This document shows positions 54,078 through 64,000 of a stretch of 64,000 bases of DNA, in pieces. The stretch covers positions 7,093,209 through 7,157,208 of the forward strand of contig NC_087065.1 of assembly GCF_963678635.1 (NCBI RefSeq), given 5' to 3'. This DNA comes from Symsagittifera roscoffensis (taxonomy: Eukaryota > Xenacoelomorpha > Acoela > Convolutidae). Both the position numbers and the translations under genes were made by a program. Every line of letters starts with the position of its first letter. The stretch's first letter is position 1. The notes beneath the pieces were generated by a model. The model was given only the letters and a program-made list of their open reading frames with translations, was not told the origin of the DNA and searched no databases.

Positions 54078-56812
54078 CTAACGAAAAATGGTCATTAAAA
54101 AGACATATTTAACCCCACCTATACCCTATACTGCTATGTTTTTGCGTGATAGCATGGCTTAAAACTGATGGAAAAATACTCCTAGAGAATTAATTAATTT
54201 ATCTGTTAATTATAGTTTGTTAGAGAGTAAATAAATTATTTGGAGCAATTTACCCCCCCCCCCCCCCCCCGTAATAAACCATGGTATCGCGCAATTTTCG
54301 AAAAATGAAACTTAAGGCAAGCTATGATAAGAACAAAAAGTGTCCGAGTGAGATACTTGATATTAAGCATGTTAAATTTCAATGAAATGTGAGAAAGTTA
54401 GTTATGTTTTCCAAATTTCCGTTTGTAAACTGGAGTAAGCCAATAATTAATCAGTGTTTGAAGGTTGTTTCAATCCGAGCTAGGCTGACTTAGTTCGAAG
54501 ATGAAACTCTTTTCAACCCCCCACCCCTCCCCCCCCCCCCCCCCCCCACCTTTTTGTACAGTTTTTTTAAACGTGTTATGGCTAAACGCGTAATGTTACG
54601 ATGTAAGTATGAAAAACAAATCTGTTCACAATTGTTAGTTTGTTCTCCGTGTCAAATTTTAAACTCAGGTTTTGACTCTCTGGAACGTCTGTTTTCATTG
54701 TCGAAATTTAGTAAAATTTACTTCGATTCTCATTGAAAATCTTACATAGGCCAAAAACAAATGATTGAAGTTACCCTCTATGAAAGTATCAATGTTTGAT
54801 TTCAAAAACTTACCAATGTAATTCCGGTCTAAAAATGCCAGCATTTCTCATCTGCATTAAGTTTTGCATCGTAGTTAACTTTTTCTCGAGAATAAACGGG
54901 GTGAAAAAGTTATTCATGCGACTGAAACATTCTCAGCAAGAAAATTTAATTATTCAGCGGGAAAGTTTTTAATAAACTCGGCTGTTACTTATTTTATAAC
55001 GCTGATTGAATGACTTAGCGCAGGTGAGGAAAACTGGTATTTTCAGATCCGCATTACATTGGTAAGTCATTGAAGCGAAGTATTGATAATTTCTTAGAGG
55101 GTCGTTTTAGCTTTGATCATTTGCTCTTGGTCTATGCAAGAATTTTTCTGAAAACCGACTAAATTTTGTCCAAAATGCACATAAGAAAAAGGCATTTTAG
55201 AGAGTAAAAACCTGAGTTTGCGCTTAATTATATCCACTAGTGTACAGTGCTGATTTATATTATCCCGACAAAATGAACAAAACTTGAATCTTCAAAAACG
55301 TTTTTCTCAAATTGGGTTAAGACTAGACAAAAATAGAAGAGAACAAAGTTGCATAGAATTTCATCAAAATTGTTATGGTGCAATTGTTCTCCAAAATTTT
55401 CAACCAAAATTTTACCCCAAAAAAAATAATTTTGGCTTTTTTCGATTAATCAAAAATTACATTGAAAATACACTGTTAATTGATGAGAATTATATTTCAC
55501 AAGAAGCCTCTTGCACAGCTCAACAAAGTTTGAGAAAAATGAAATCTCCAAAACTTGAGTAAATTATTTAAAATTTGTTTTTAAGCAAAGATTTTGGGTT
55601 TTATATAGTAAAATCACCTTTATTGACTATCAAGCAAAAACATTTTATCTTATGCAGGCTTTTGGAGATTAAACCCTTCTAAAACTTTGTTGGGCTGTGT
55701 ACGAGGCTTCTTGTGATATATATTTCGCATCAATTAACAAAATCGTTTCAGCGTAATTTTTGATTAATCGAAAAAAGCCAAAATGACCCATTTTTGGGGT
55801 AAAATTTTGGTTGAGATTTTCGGGGAAAAAATTTCTCCATAGTAATTCTAAAGAAATTCTAAGCAACTTTTGCTCACTTCACTTTTTGTCTGATCTTAAC
55901 CCAAATTGAGAAAAATGTGTTTGAAAATTCTAGTTTTGTTCATTTTGTCCGGATACTTTAAATCAGGACTGTATTTGGCATTGCATTGTGACAAGATTAA
56001 AGTAATTTTCTTAAACTTAAAATGGTCGGGGAGTTGAAAAAAGCCAAAGATGATAAAGTTCAATGGCACAAAATGTTACTGTGCTATTTTTTGCAATTAC
56101 CCTAATTAGATGTTTTCCTAGTTTTTAAAAAACACTGCATGCTAGTTAAACTTATAGGTAAAATTTCTTCAAGCCTGTTGATGATATGAAAAGTCAATCA
56201 ACAGATTTTGGCTCTTTTGAACCCCCACCATTCAATTGCAGTTTTGTAAAATTTCTGTAACATAACTATAATTCAATGGAACTTGGTATAGTGAACAAAC
56301 TAACAATAGTGAACAATTTTTACTTCATACCTTACATGATAATATCACCCATTTAACCAAATAACACGTAGAACGACTAGAAAAAGAGAAAAATTTTTGG
56401 TCGAAGTTGTGTAAATTGCGGGTAGTTCACATGAACTTATGTAAATTGCTGGTATTTCTCTAATATGTTTTATAAATTTCTAATGAACTTTTGATGATAT
56501 GAAATTTAAGATATTTCCCATTATAGCCCTCGCCCCCAGTGAATTATAGACCTCCCCAAAAAATCACTGTTTGGGGAGGATGGGGCTATATTTTTTTGTT
56601 ATGAAGATGGGGGTGGGGGAGACGAGACTATAATGGGAAAGACCCGATAATTACGTCCAATAACCAAACTCAAGACAACTTACGATTGAATGAATAATTA
56701 TAACATTGGGCTCTTTTCCCTTAATTACCCCCACCCCCCTCCTCACCACCACCAGGTGGGTGGAAAAAAGAAAAGAGCCTAACATTGTAACAGCTTAAGT
56801 AAGAAAACTAGC
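54078..56812. other. Intron between exons 1 and 2 with repeats, no gene
   Basis: Starts with a probable GC donor (GAG|GCTAGT at 56812) in host sense. Contains two C homopolymer runs (about 54252-54270 and 54530-54547), a Tc1/mariner-type foldback (55245-55971) and a short foldback at about 56514-56640 with TTTCCCATTATAG ends enclosing a CTCCCCAAA/TTTGGGGAG hairpin. No coding sequence seen. Confidence 0.55.
55245..55971. mobile_element. Tc1/mariner-type foldback MITE with TA target duplication
   Basis: Ends are CAGTGCTGATTTA and its complement (CAGTCCTGATTTA read inward from the right), each flanked by TA (55243-55244 and 55972-55973), as for Tc1/mariner elements. Inverted arms of about 310 bp (55245-55562 and about 55659-55971) surround a spacer of about 97 bp. 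Each arm contains a matching open stretch (GFFRLIKNY), an artefact of symmetry rather than a gene. No transposase. Confidence 0.8.
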
Positions 56813-57133
56813 CTCGCGTCTGTATATCGAGATGTCCACCCCTCCTGTGTTTTCCTGCTGCTGCTGCGACTGAACAACAGTGCTGCTGTGGCTTCTCCCC
56901 TTCTTACCACTGGTATGTCCCCCCAAACTATTACCACGTGATGTCGCAGGTGCAGATAGTGTAGCTGTTATGGTGTCTGGGAGTGTGTTAGCAGTGGCGG
57001 CGGTTCTGTCGAAGAGGGTGGGGGTCGGGGTGGGCGTCGAGGGGGAGGTGAGACCAGGGAGAAAGAAGCGAGTGAGCGGCCCTACTGAGTAGGAAGAAGA
57101 TGAGGATTGTTGATTGTTGCTGCTTGCGTCACG
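56813..57133 (-). CDS. Host tandem-C2 gene, exon 1 of those visible: Ser/Thr/Pro-rich
   Basis: Acceptor TTTTCATTCACAG and 107 uninterrupted codons beginning RDASSNNQQSSSSSYSVGPL and ending VDISIYRRE. Low-complexity Ser, Thr, Pro and Gln content suggests a disordered N-terminal region. No GT donor fits the phase 0 start of exon 2; GAG|GCTAGT does as a GC donor. The acceptor shows at least one more exon lies upstream, beyond or near the second retroelement copy. Confidence 0.75.
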
Positions 57134-57769
57134 CTGTGAATGAAAACGGAAGAAAAGTGTAAATTTTATGCTACAAATTATAATAATAAATCATGAATTG
57201 GTCTTAAAAAGTGAACAATCTCATAAAACTAAGGTCGGTTAAACTGTAGTTTAATCCTGAATTAACACCCAAAAGGCCAATTGGCTGCTTTTATTGAGTG
57301 GTATTTTCTTTGTTAAAAATAATAAAAATATGAACATGTTTCGTTCAAATTTCAAAAACCAATGTACATTTCTATCACTAGAAAGCTGAGAAGGATGGGA
57401 GAATAGGGAAAAGGAAAAGAACGAAAGAAGGAAGAGTACTCGCCAAAAAAAAACATTTTTTTTGTCAAAATGATCCAAAAAGTGCAAAAAACGGTTCATT
57501 TAGCCTTGTTTTTTTTTCAAAATAAGTTTTTGTTGAAATAGGTTTTTTTTAGGTTCTCAGAGATTTCGGAAAATCAATGTGAGCGACTTAAAAAATAAAG
57601 ATCGACAAACATTATGAACATTTTTTGAAAAAATATTTCCAGCCTCGAAAATTTTTGCGCAAAAAATAATTGTTTTTAGGAAAAATATCCATAACTGTTT
57701 CCTAAAAATGGCTAATAAAAGTGAGAACGCCGTCGTTGTTGTTGAAATAGCTAATCTTGTTTGTCATAC
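57134..57769. other. Sequence between host exon 1 and second retroelement copy
   Basis: About 640 bp of AT-rich DNA ending at the LTR start. No gene or exon recognised. The four bases before the LTR are ATAC, a possible target duplication that cannot be tested because the other end is outside the window. Confidence 0.6.
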
Positions 57770-58180
57770 TGGAACCTGATCTAAACTACATTTTATGATT
57801 GGATAAATTAGATACTTTACCACTGTAAAGTATTTAATATTAACCAATCATGATCCATCTAACTAACAACCCACTTATTTGTAAGTGCTGAAATTACTTG
57901 TAATTTCAGCACCAGAGAGATTTGAATTTAACTTAGAAATTAGTCGCCTCTCCAAGAGAACTTCAGCAGCCGCAATAAACCAGTATACCCTAGATCTATT
58001 GAGCCTAGCAGAGACTAGTTAAACAACCTGAGACTAGAATAGTATAAGAGTAAGATTAGGATCGGTATTAGACTAAGAAGTTGCACGAATCTATCCGGCC
58101 GAAAATAAGATAGCGTGACGAGCAGACGGTGTACCCTATCCGAAATTACTCTATGAGTTAAGACCATCGGTTATAACTCA
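57770..58180 (+). repeat. 5' LTR of second retroelement copy
   Basis: 411 bp, clearly related to the LTRs at 11440-11849 and 29955-30364, beginning TGGAACCTGATC and ending ATAACTCA. It has AATAAA at 57974-57979 and the GTGCTGAAATTAC stem-loop at 57885-57912, here a perfect 13-bp stem. Differs from the first copy at scattered sites and at the U5 end. Confidence 0.93.
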
Positions 58181-58182
58181 TC

Positions 58183-58200
58183 TGGTGCGACCATAAGTCT
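58183..58200 (+). other. Primer-binding site candidate of second copy
   Basis: TGGTGCGACCATAAG two bases after the LTR, identical to the first copy and continuing into the same TCTCGAAC stretch. Confidence 0.75.
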
Positions 58201-58267
58201 CGAACAAGACCTTAATAGCTTCGAATTAACCAAAAATAGATTAGAATTTAGACAAAACATTTTTAAA

Positions 58268-58501
58268 ATGTTACACGACGATAATTTAATCGAAATGTCT
58301 CTACGACTCAATAGATCAGAGCCAATATTCCGAACGATAATAGAACTACCCGGAATTGGAAGAAGACCTCGAACCAGAGACGACATACGACAAAGTAGAA
58401 ACTCACCAAATAGTTATATGATAGTACGGCAAAAGCCAACACAAACTTTTATATTTAGAATTTTATTAGCAATGAATTTAGATTTTCATTTGCAAACTTA
58501 A
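58268..58501 (+). CDS. Leader ORF (77 aa), second copy
   Basis: Starts at ATG 58268 and ends at TAA. Same length as the first-copy leader ORF with about six amino-acid changes and no indel, although the surrounding leader does have indels. This argues for coding constraint. Confidence 0.6.
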   Translation: MLHDDNLIEMSLRLNRSEPIFRTIIELPGIGRRPRTRDDIRQSRNSPNSYMIVRQKPTQTFIFRILLAMNLDFHLQT

Positions 58502-59430
58502 ATCTTGAAGTCAATCTTCATGATCATTTCAGGCGCTAAACAAAATATTAATATACAAAAACGATTGATAAAAAGATCTCAGAACGTTTTCCTAAAATTC
58601 TGCAGTATTCTATAAAACAATGTTTGGAAAATATTTATTGAAAATCAAAACAAAAATTAGTAGCATGACAATAAACTGTTATTAATCATAAAATCATCAG
58701 TTGTCCCAGCTTCATCACCTAAAACATAACAGCAATCATAAGCTCACTAATATCATTAAAACACTAAATCTTTTCTTAAATAAATTTAAACCGTTTTAAA
58801 CATAAATTCACTTAATTTTAAAATCAGATCATCAAGGCTTATCCTTGGATCTTAATTAATTTTCTATTTAATTAAATTTAAAAAACTTGATCATCAAGGC
58901 CTATCCTTGGATCAAAAAGAACAATTTTGTTCTCCCCCACCCACTTAGCTAGTGTCTAACGACCTCAAACGTCGATTCACTATCCAACCCTTTCAAAAAA
59001 CCCAAGACTAATAGAAATTTTTGAACAAAACTAATCATTCAAATTAGGATAAACAGTGAAGAACTTCGGTTATTCATCCTTCACTTGAACCCTCCTCTTA
59101 CCAGACCCAGGATAAATCTTAGACTTAGTCAGTTTAAAATAGTATCTAACGAACTACTCGCGTTCTAATTATACCTGAACCTTGTGGATCGATTTACTAT
59201 TCTCCAACCCTTGAACACAATCACTACCCCTAAGTAAGATTAAGTAAGTTAACACCTTAGCTTATACTAGCCACGAGAAAGTAAAAAATTATTCTTCGGA
59301 ATCGATATACTTTTCTCTCCAACCCTGAACAAATAGACCCAGGTTAAGCTAACCAAAAAATCGTAAGGACTAACAATTTAAGAAAATAGAAATCATCTAA
59401 CAACTTCTTGCATCCGTCATCCTAAACCTT
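58502..59430 (+). other. Leader of second copy with twin hairpins
   Basis: Non-coding leader corresponding to 28701-29633. Twin hairpin units lie at 58827-58851 and 58889-58913, each with GATC-AT-CAAGG pairing to CCTTGGATC. Confidence 0.6.
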
Positions 59431-59877
59431 ATGTCATTTAAAAATCTCGGAAACAAACAAACAATCGTTTTACACAACTGTGAAATAGATAACAAAAAAT
59501 ACGACCTTGTAATCACACCTCACACACAAACAGTTGGATATATCAGAACAAAACGACAAACACTAAAAAGGAAAATAATAACTAAACAAAGACAAATAAC
59601 ACGAAAAAGATTTTCCAAAAATAGAAACGCATTCTCAGAATCAGAAGTCAGCAATTTAGACGAACTTTATAAATTAAAAGAATCCATTAATAAAAATTGC
59701 CCTATTCACGATCAATTATATTTTTCCGACTCAGAAACAACTTCAAATTTATCAAAAAGAGGAAAAAGAAGAATAAAAAAGCAATATAAACACAAACCAG
59801 TACACTTGTATAATTGGAATCAACCAATTAGACACATCGATAATTACCTATTAACAGTCATTAAACGAAAAAAATGA
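59431..59877 (+). CDS. ORF0 of second copy (148 aa)
   Basis: Homologue of 28233-28700, starting MSFKNLGNKQTIVLHNCEID and ending KRKK. Its TGA stop overlaps the gag ATG as ATGA (59874-59877). Still fully open although gag in this copy is broken. Confidence 0.8.
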   Translation: MSFKNLGNKQTIVLHNCEIDNKKYDLVITPHTQTVGYIRTKRQTLKRKIITKQRQITRKRFSKNRNAFSESEVSNLDELYKLKESINKNCPIHDQLYFSDSETTSNLSKRGKRRIKKQYKHKPVHLYNWNQPIRHIDNYLLTVIKRKK

Positions 59878-62800
59878 GCCAAACACACACTCCAAGTGAA
59901 GATAGTCCAGACGATGACGATATCTACCCCTTCTTAGTAGATGCACCCGATAATAGAGGACAGCATGATCTTTGTAAGAACTTTCTTCTAAATGTGTTTG
60001 AACCCGGAATTAGCCCATGTAAAACAGAGTTCCCAGATGTAAAAATAAAAAGACAGATTATTGATCACTATCTGAAAGATATATGTAACTTAACACAACA
60101 ATACGGAATCTACACCATAGAATTCAGCTCACCAAACCCGAATCACCGCAAATATGTAATTCAAACAGACAATCTTGATTTAGAATTTTCAAAAGTATTC
60201 TCAGAATATATAAAAAGCATACAATATCATAACTCACAAAGAGCAAACTCCATATTTACTAATGAAGTTTTTGCAATAATATATAGTTATATTTCAATAT
60301 TAGAAAATGAAAACCCAATCCCGCATATCTCACCAAATGAGACATCCAAACATATAAAAGTACGACATGAAATCACACTATTTTCAACTTTTCTACATAG
60401 AATTAAAGAAAATTTCACTAAAGATGAAGTTCCACAACATACAAAACATGACTTACAAAAAATTTTGGCATGGTTTATAATAGATTATTTCACACATAAT
60501 ATAGATTTAATTTCACAAGCAAGAAAAAATTTCAGACCCCAAAATTCAAACGATGATACCGCCATCACAGAACAATCAGACTACGTTTGGGACCCCGAAT
60601 GGTGTCATTATGCATTCATAAATATCCCACAATCAATCTCAAGTCAGGCAATAAGTACAATATCTTATGTAAGAGATTATGTAAGGGTAATACCATTATC
60701 CATTGATGCAACACCATTAAACTACAATACATTTTTACCCGATACGCGAAATAACAGTTTAAATTCGACCGTCATACACAATGAAAACCCAAATGGAACT
60801 AGGAACCTCACTCAACAAGATATTCAAACACCATCACACTTCATAAATGAAGAAATTGTCCAAACAACAACTACACAACAAAGTATTTCACCAATACGTC
60901 CAAATTTAACAACACCAAGAAATACAAACACTTCACTAGCACAAGTAACCTTACAATCAACCGTTAAACCTTCGGTTGCTCCAAAATATTCACAAATGGA
61001 TTATCAAACATATAGACCCATGACAATACCGTCAAAAACACGCAGAACGTTCACAAGAAACACTTTTGCGGAACACAATTATAATTACGCACATTCATCA
61101 AAAACAAACTATCCCCCACGAAAAAATAATAATAATCAGATAAGATCTCGATATTGAGATAACCCAATGGCAACAACCAACTCAGTAAATTTTCAAACTA
61201 AATCACATCCTCCACAGGATCGTAGTGAAAATTACCCATTCTTTCAACAGAATAAAAATAAAAAACAAGCATCTCATCAAACGGATTATCTATCCTCTGA
61301 TGATGATTATTTACAACCAAATATATTTGCACCATACACTCAAGAATATCGTGGACAAGGAGTGCAGAAATCATACATATAATAGAATTTTTTCTCCACA
61401 CCCAACAGATACACAAAATCAACAACCAATACAAATGCAAAACCCAATTAATACACAATCTTTTCAACCAATTCAGCCACAAAACCCAATGATTACACAC
61501 TCGTATCAACCAACACAAATGCAAAATGAAATACCACTTCCATATTACCTTCAACAACACGAAATAACAAAAAATCAACTTTCAAAATTTTCACAAATGC
61601 CAAATGCCGCAGAATCATTACAAATGACAATGAATCCATACCTTATGGGTGGATCATCAATAACATCAAACAAACCATTAATGGTATTCACAGGAACAGA
61701 CCCTGAATATTCTGTAGAAGAGTATTTAAATGCAGTAACAGCAAATTTAATTTTAAATATAGGACCTGAACCAATTAATACGCCACTACATCAAAATTGG
61801 ATACATCGACGCACAGCGTTGATACAGACAACCTTAGACGGCGCAGCCCAAAAATGGTTTTCAGTATTGCCTATAGAAATAAAATCAAATTGGAAAAGAT
61901 TTACACAAGAATTTTCAAAAATGTTTGACTCCGAAAGAAACAAACAACAACAAAGAATTTTATGTAATGAAATTCGCAGATCACCAAATGAAACCATCAA
62001 ACAATTAGCAGTACGTATCGAAACACTAGTTCGAAAAGCATACTCATTAAATACACACGACTATAAAAACACAAAAATGACAGAAATCTTAATGATGACC
62101 TTAACACCTCAATTAAGGAAAATAGCAATAAAAAAGAGAGCATCCCATCCCTCCTCAATTCGAGAGCCCGATTTAGATTTTAGAAAACTAGTAGACAAAC
62201 TAGAGCAAGCGGAATTCACAATGAAACTTGAAGAAACAGAAAATCTGAAATTACAATATATTAACCGAATTGATACAAATACCACAAATATCAACAATAT
62301 ACAAGAATCAGATACAGACCTCGTTGAAAAAATCACTGAAATACTCAATATTTATGAAAAACACCCAAAATTTAAAGGCAAACCATCTTTCAAAAAATGG
62401 TGTAATTATTGCCGACGATACGGACATAGTATTTCTGAATGTAGACAAAAACAACAGGACAATCAAAACAAACCTCAAAAATATAAAGAACCAAATAAAT
62501 CATTCTATCAATACATGAAGAAAGACCAAAATCTACCAAACAAAAATGTATACAGCAACAACAGTTCAGGAAAACCACTTCCGAACAATACCAATTACAC
62601 GAGAACCCAATCACCATATAACTCAAGTTATAGAGGAAGATCACCAGAACGAAGAAATACACAAAATTCGTCACAAAATCATTATAATCGACCAAATAGT
62701 CGAAATAACTACTCCAGATCAAATTCAAATACAACACAATTTGTTTCTAGATCTAATTCCCAATCAAGGAATAAATACTATCCAAACAATCAATCACGAA

Positions 62801-63296
62801 AGTCATCATATAATAGAAATAGAAACTACTCAAATAATCGCAATAGAAGTTATTCAAACAACCGAAACCAGAATTACCCGAACAATCGATCAAGGAATAA
62901 CTCATATGACAGATCAAACTATAACAGACCAAACAATAATTATCAAAACAGATGACGAAATAATTCACAAAATCGACATTCAAGATATAATAATCGTCAT
63001 AGAAATTATTCCCAATCGCCACACAGAAAAAATAACCATTATAATAATTCTAACAATCGCCACAGAAGTAGTACACCTAAACATCAAAGACATATTAATC
63101 AAGTACAATCAAATCGAGAAACAACATCAGACCCCCCAGGTATTGATGACACAGGAAATAACGAACTACAACTAAATCAAATAAACTGTGAATCATCAGA
63201 TTCAGAACGTGATACAGAAAACACTATCTCCATAAATATGGTAGCAGTCGAAAATGACTACGAACCTATTATATATGAACAACCTTTTTCATCACA
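59874..63296 (+). pseudogene. gag: Broken gag of second copy
   Basis: Starts at ATG 59874, 427 codons to a TGA at 61155-61157 where the intact copy has Trp. The same frame resumes to about 61379, then a small indel shifts the frame by one. The shifted frame runs through the capsid-like region and zinc knuckle (CNYCRRYGHSISEC near 62398) to another TGA at 62953-62955, where the intact copy has Ser, and then continues open to 63296. No protease or reverse transcriptase follows. Clearly a pseudogene. Confidence 0.9.
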
Positions 63297-64000
63297 TGGA
63301 ATCAACCAATTAGACACATCGATAATTACCTATTAACAGTCATTAAACGAAAAAAATGAGCCAAACACACACTCCAAGTGAAGATAGTCCAGACGATGAC
63401 GATATCTACCCCTTCTTAGTAGATGCACCCGATAATAGAGGACAGCATGATCTTTGTAAGAACTTTCTTCTAAATGTGTTTGAACCCGGAATTAGCCCAT
63501 GTAAAACAGAGTTCCCAGATGTAAAAATAAAAAGACAGATTATTGATCACTATCTGAAAGATATATGTAACTTAACACAACAATACGGAATCTACACCAT
63601 AGAATTCAGCTCACCAAACCCGAATCACCGCAAATATGTAATTCAAACAGACAATCTTGATTTAGAATTTTCAAAAGTATTCTCAGAATATATAAAAAGC
63701 ATACAATATCATAACTCACAAAGAGCAAACTCCATATTTACTAATGAAGTTTTTGCAATAATATATAGTTATATTTCAATATTAGAAAATGAAAACCCAA
63801 TCCCGCATATCTCACCAAATGAGACATCCAAACATATAAAAGTACGACATGAAATCACACTATTTTCAACTTTTCTACATAGAATTAAAGAAAATTTCAC
63901 TAAAGATGAAGTTCCACAACATACAAAACATGACTTACAAAAAATTTTGGCATGGTTTATAATAGATTATTTCACACATAATATAGATTTAATTTCACAA
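63297..64000 (+). repeat. Tandem duplication of ORF0 end and gag start
   Basis: From 63297 the sequence matches 59815-60518 with a constant offset of 3482 and no difference seen over 704 bp, running to the window end. The left side of the junction is in gag sequence corresponding to about residue 1135 of the intact copy. Junction microhomology is one or two bases at most. Could be a real tandem duplication, a reverse-transcription template jump, or an assembly error. Confidence 0.85.

Larger units (their letters stand above)
57770..64000 (+). mobile_element. Second, defective copy of the retroelement (truncated by window end)
   Basis: Collinear with the first element from LTR through ORF0 into gag at roughly 90 percent identity by eye, but in opposite orientation. 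Gag carries nonsense and frameshift changes and is interrupted at 63297 by a repeat of the gag start. Pol and later ORFs are not reached. Antisense to the host gene, upstream of the visible exons. Confidence 0.92.

Noticed and set aside
55284-55866. Two related short proteins on opposite strands
   Set aside because: They arise from the two arms of the foldback MITE and are not genes.
62546-63175. 209-codon plus frame in the second copy
   Set aside because: Out-of-frame reading of the low-complexity gag tail; the true gag frame is the one with the zinc knuckle.
1-64000. CRISPR arrays, bacterial operons, rRNA or tRNA genes
   Set aside because: No spaced direct-repeat array or RNA gene was recognised, and the spliced C2 gene and retroelements show eukaryotic DNA.

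Overview
The window is metazoan nuclear DNA. It is AT-rich, with spliced exons bearing animal C2 domains, very large introns, abundant microsatellites and several transposon families. I cannot assign a phylum from sequence alone; an invertebrate is my guess.

Host gene. One minus-strand gene crosses most of the window. Nine internal exons (57133-56813, 54077-53882, 53651-53285, 48256-48102, 47490-47275, 46991-46828, 31267-31057, 7360-7188, 2670-2559) join in consistent reading phase. They encode about 638 residues: a Ser/Pro/Gln/Arg-rich N-terminal region, a complete C2A domain lacking the usual calcium-binding aspartates, and the start of a C2B domain. The best family guess is a synaptotagmin-14/16-like protein. 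Both gene ends lie outside the window. Two introns appear to use GC rather than GT donors.

Main discovery. The intron splitting C2A contains a complete 18,925-bp LTR retroelement at 11440-30364, in the same sense as the host gene. It has 410-bp LTRs that are nearly identical and a GTCC target duplication. Its order on the minus strand is: 5' LTR, primer-binding site, 77-residue leader ORF, twin leader hairpins, basic ORF0 (155 aa), one uninterrupted 2742-residue Gag-Pol of Ty3/gypsy type, two small hydrophobic ORFs, a 377-codon open frame with no ATG, an env-like glycoprotein interrupted by a single in-frame TGA, a 601-residue orphan ORF, a structured 1.6-kb 3' region, and the 3' LTR. Several neighbouring ORFs overlap by ATGA, which suggests coupled translation or a compact set of subgenomic messages.

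A related second copy lies on the plus strand from 57770 to the window end. It has its LTR, primer site, leader ORF, hairpins and ORF0, but its gag is broken by nonsense and frameshift changes. At 63297 the sequence jumps back and repeats gag from 59815. Comparing the two copies supports the leader ORF, ORF0 and the RNA hairpins as conserved features.

Elsewhere the introns hold a hAT transposase relic (left end), hAT-type MITEs with poly-G/poly-C ends, a Tc1/mariner-type foldback element, an uncharacterised family of about 530 bp with a hairpin at each end (including a tandem dimer), a pair of inverted AT-rich repeats flanking exons 7 and 8, a GAA/TTC tract abutting a splice acceptor, and a perfect 2-kb GTAT microsatellite.
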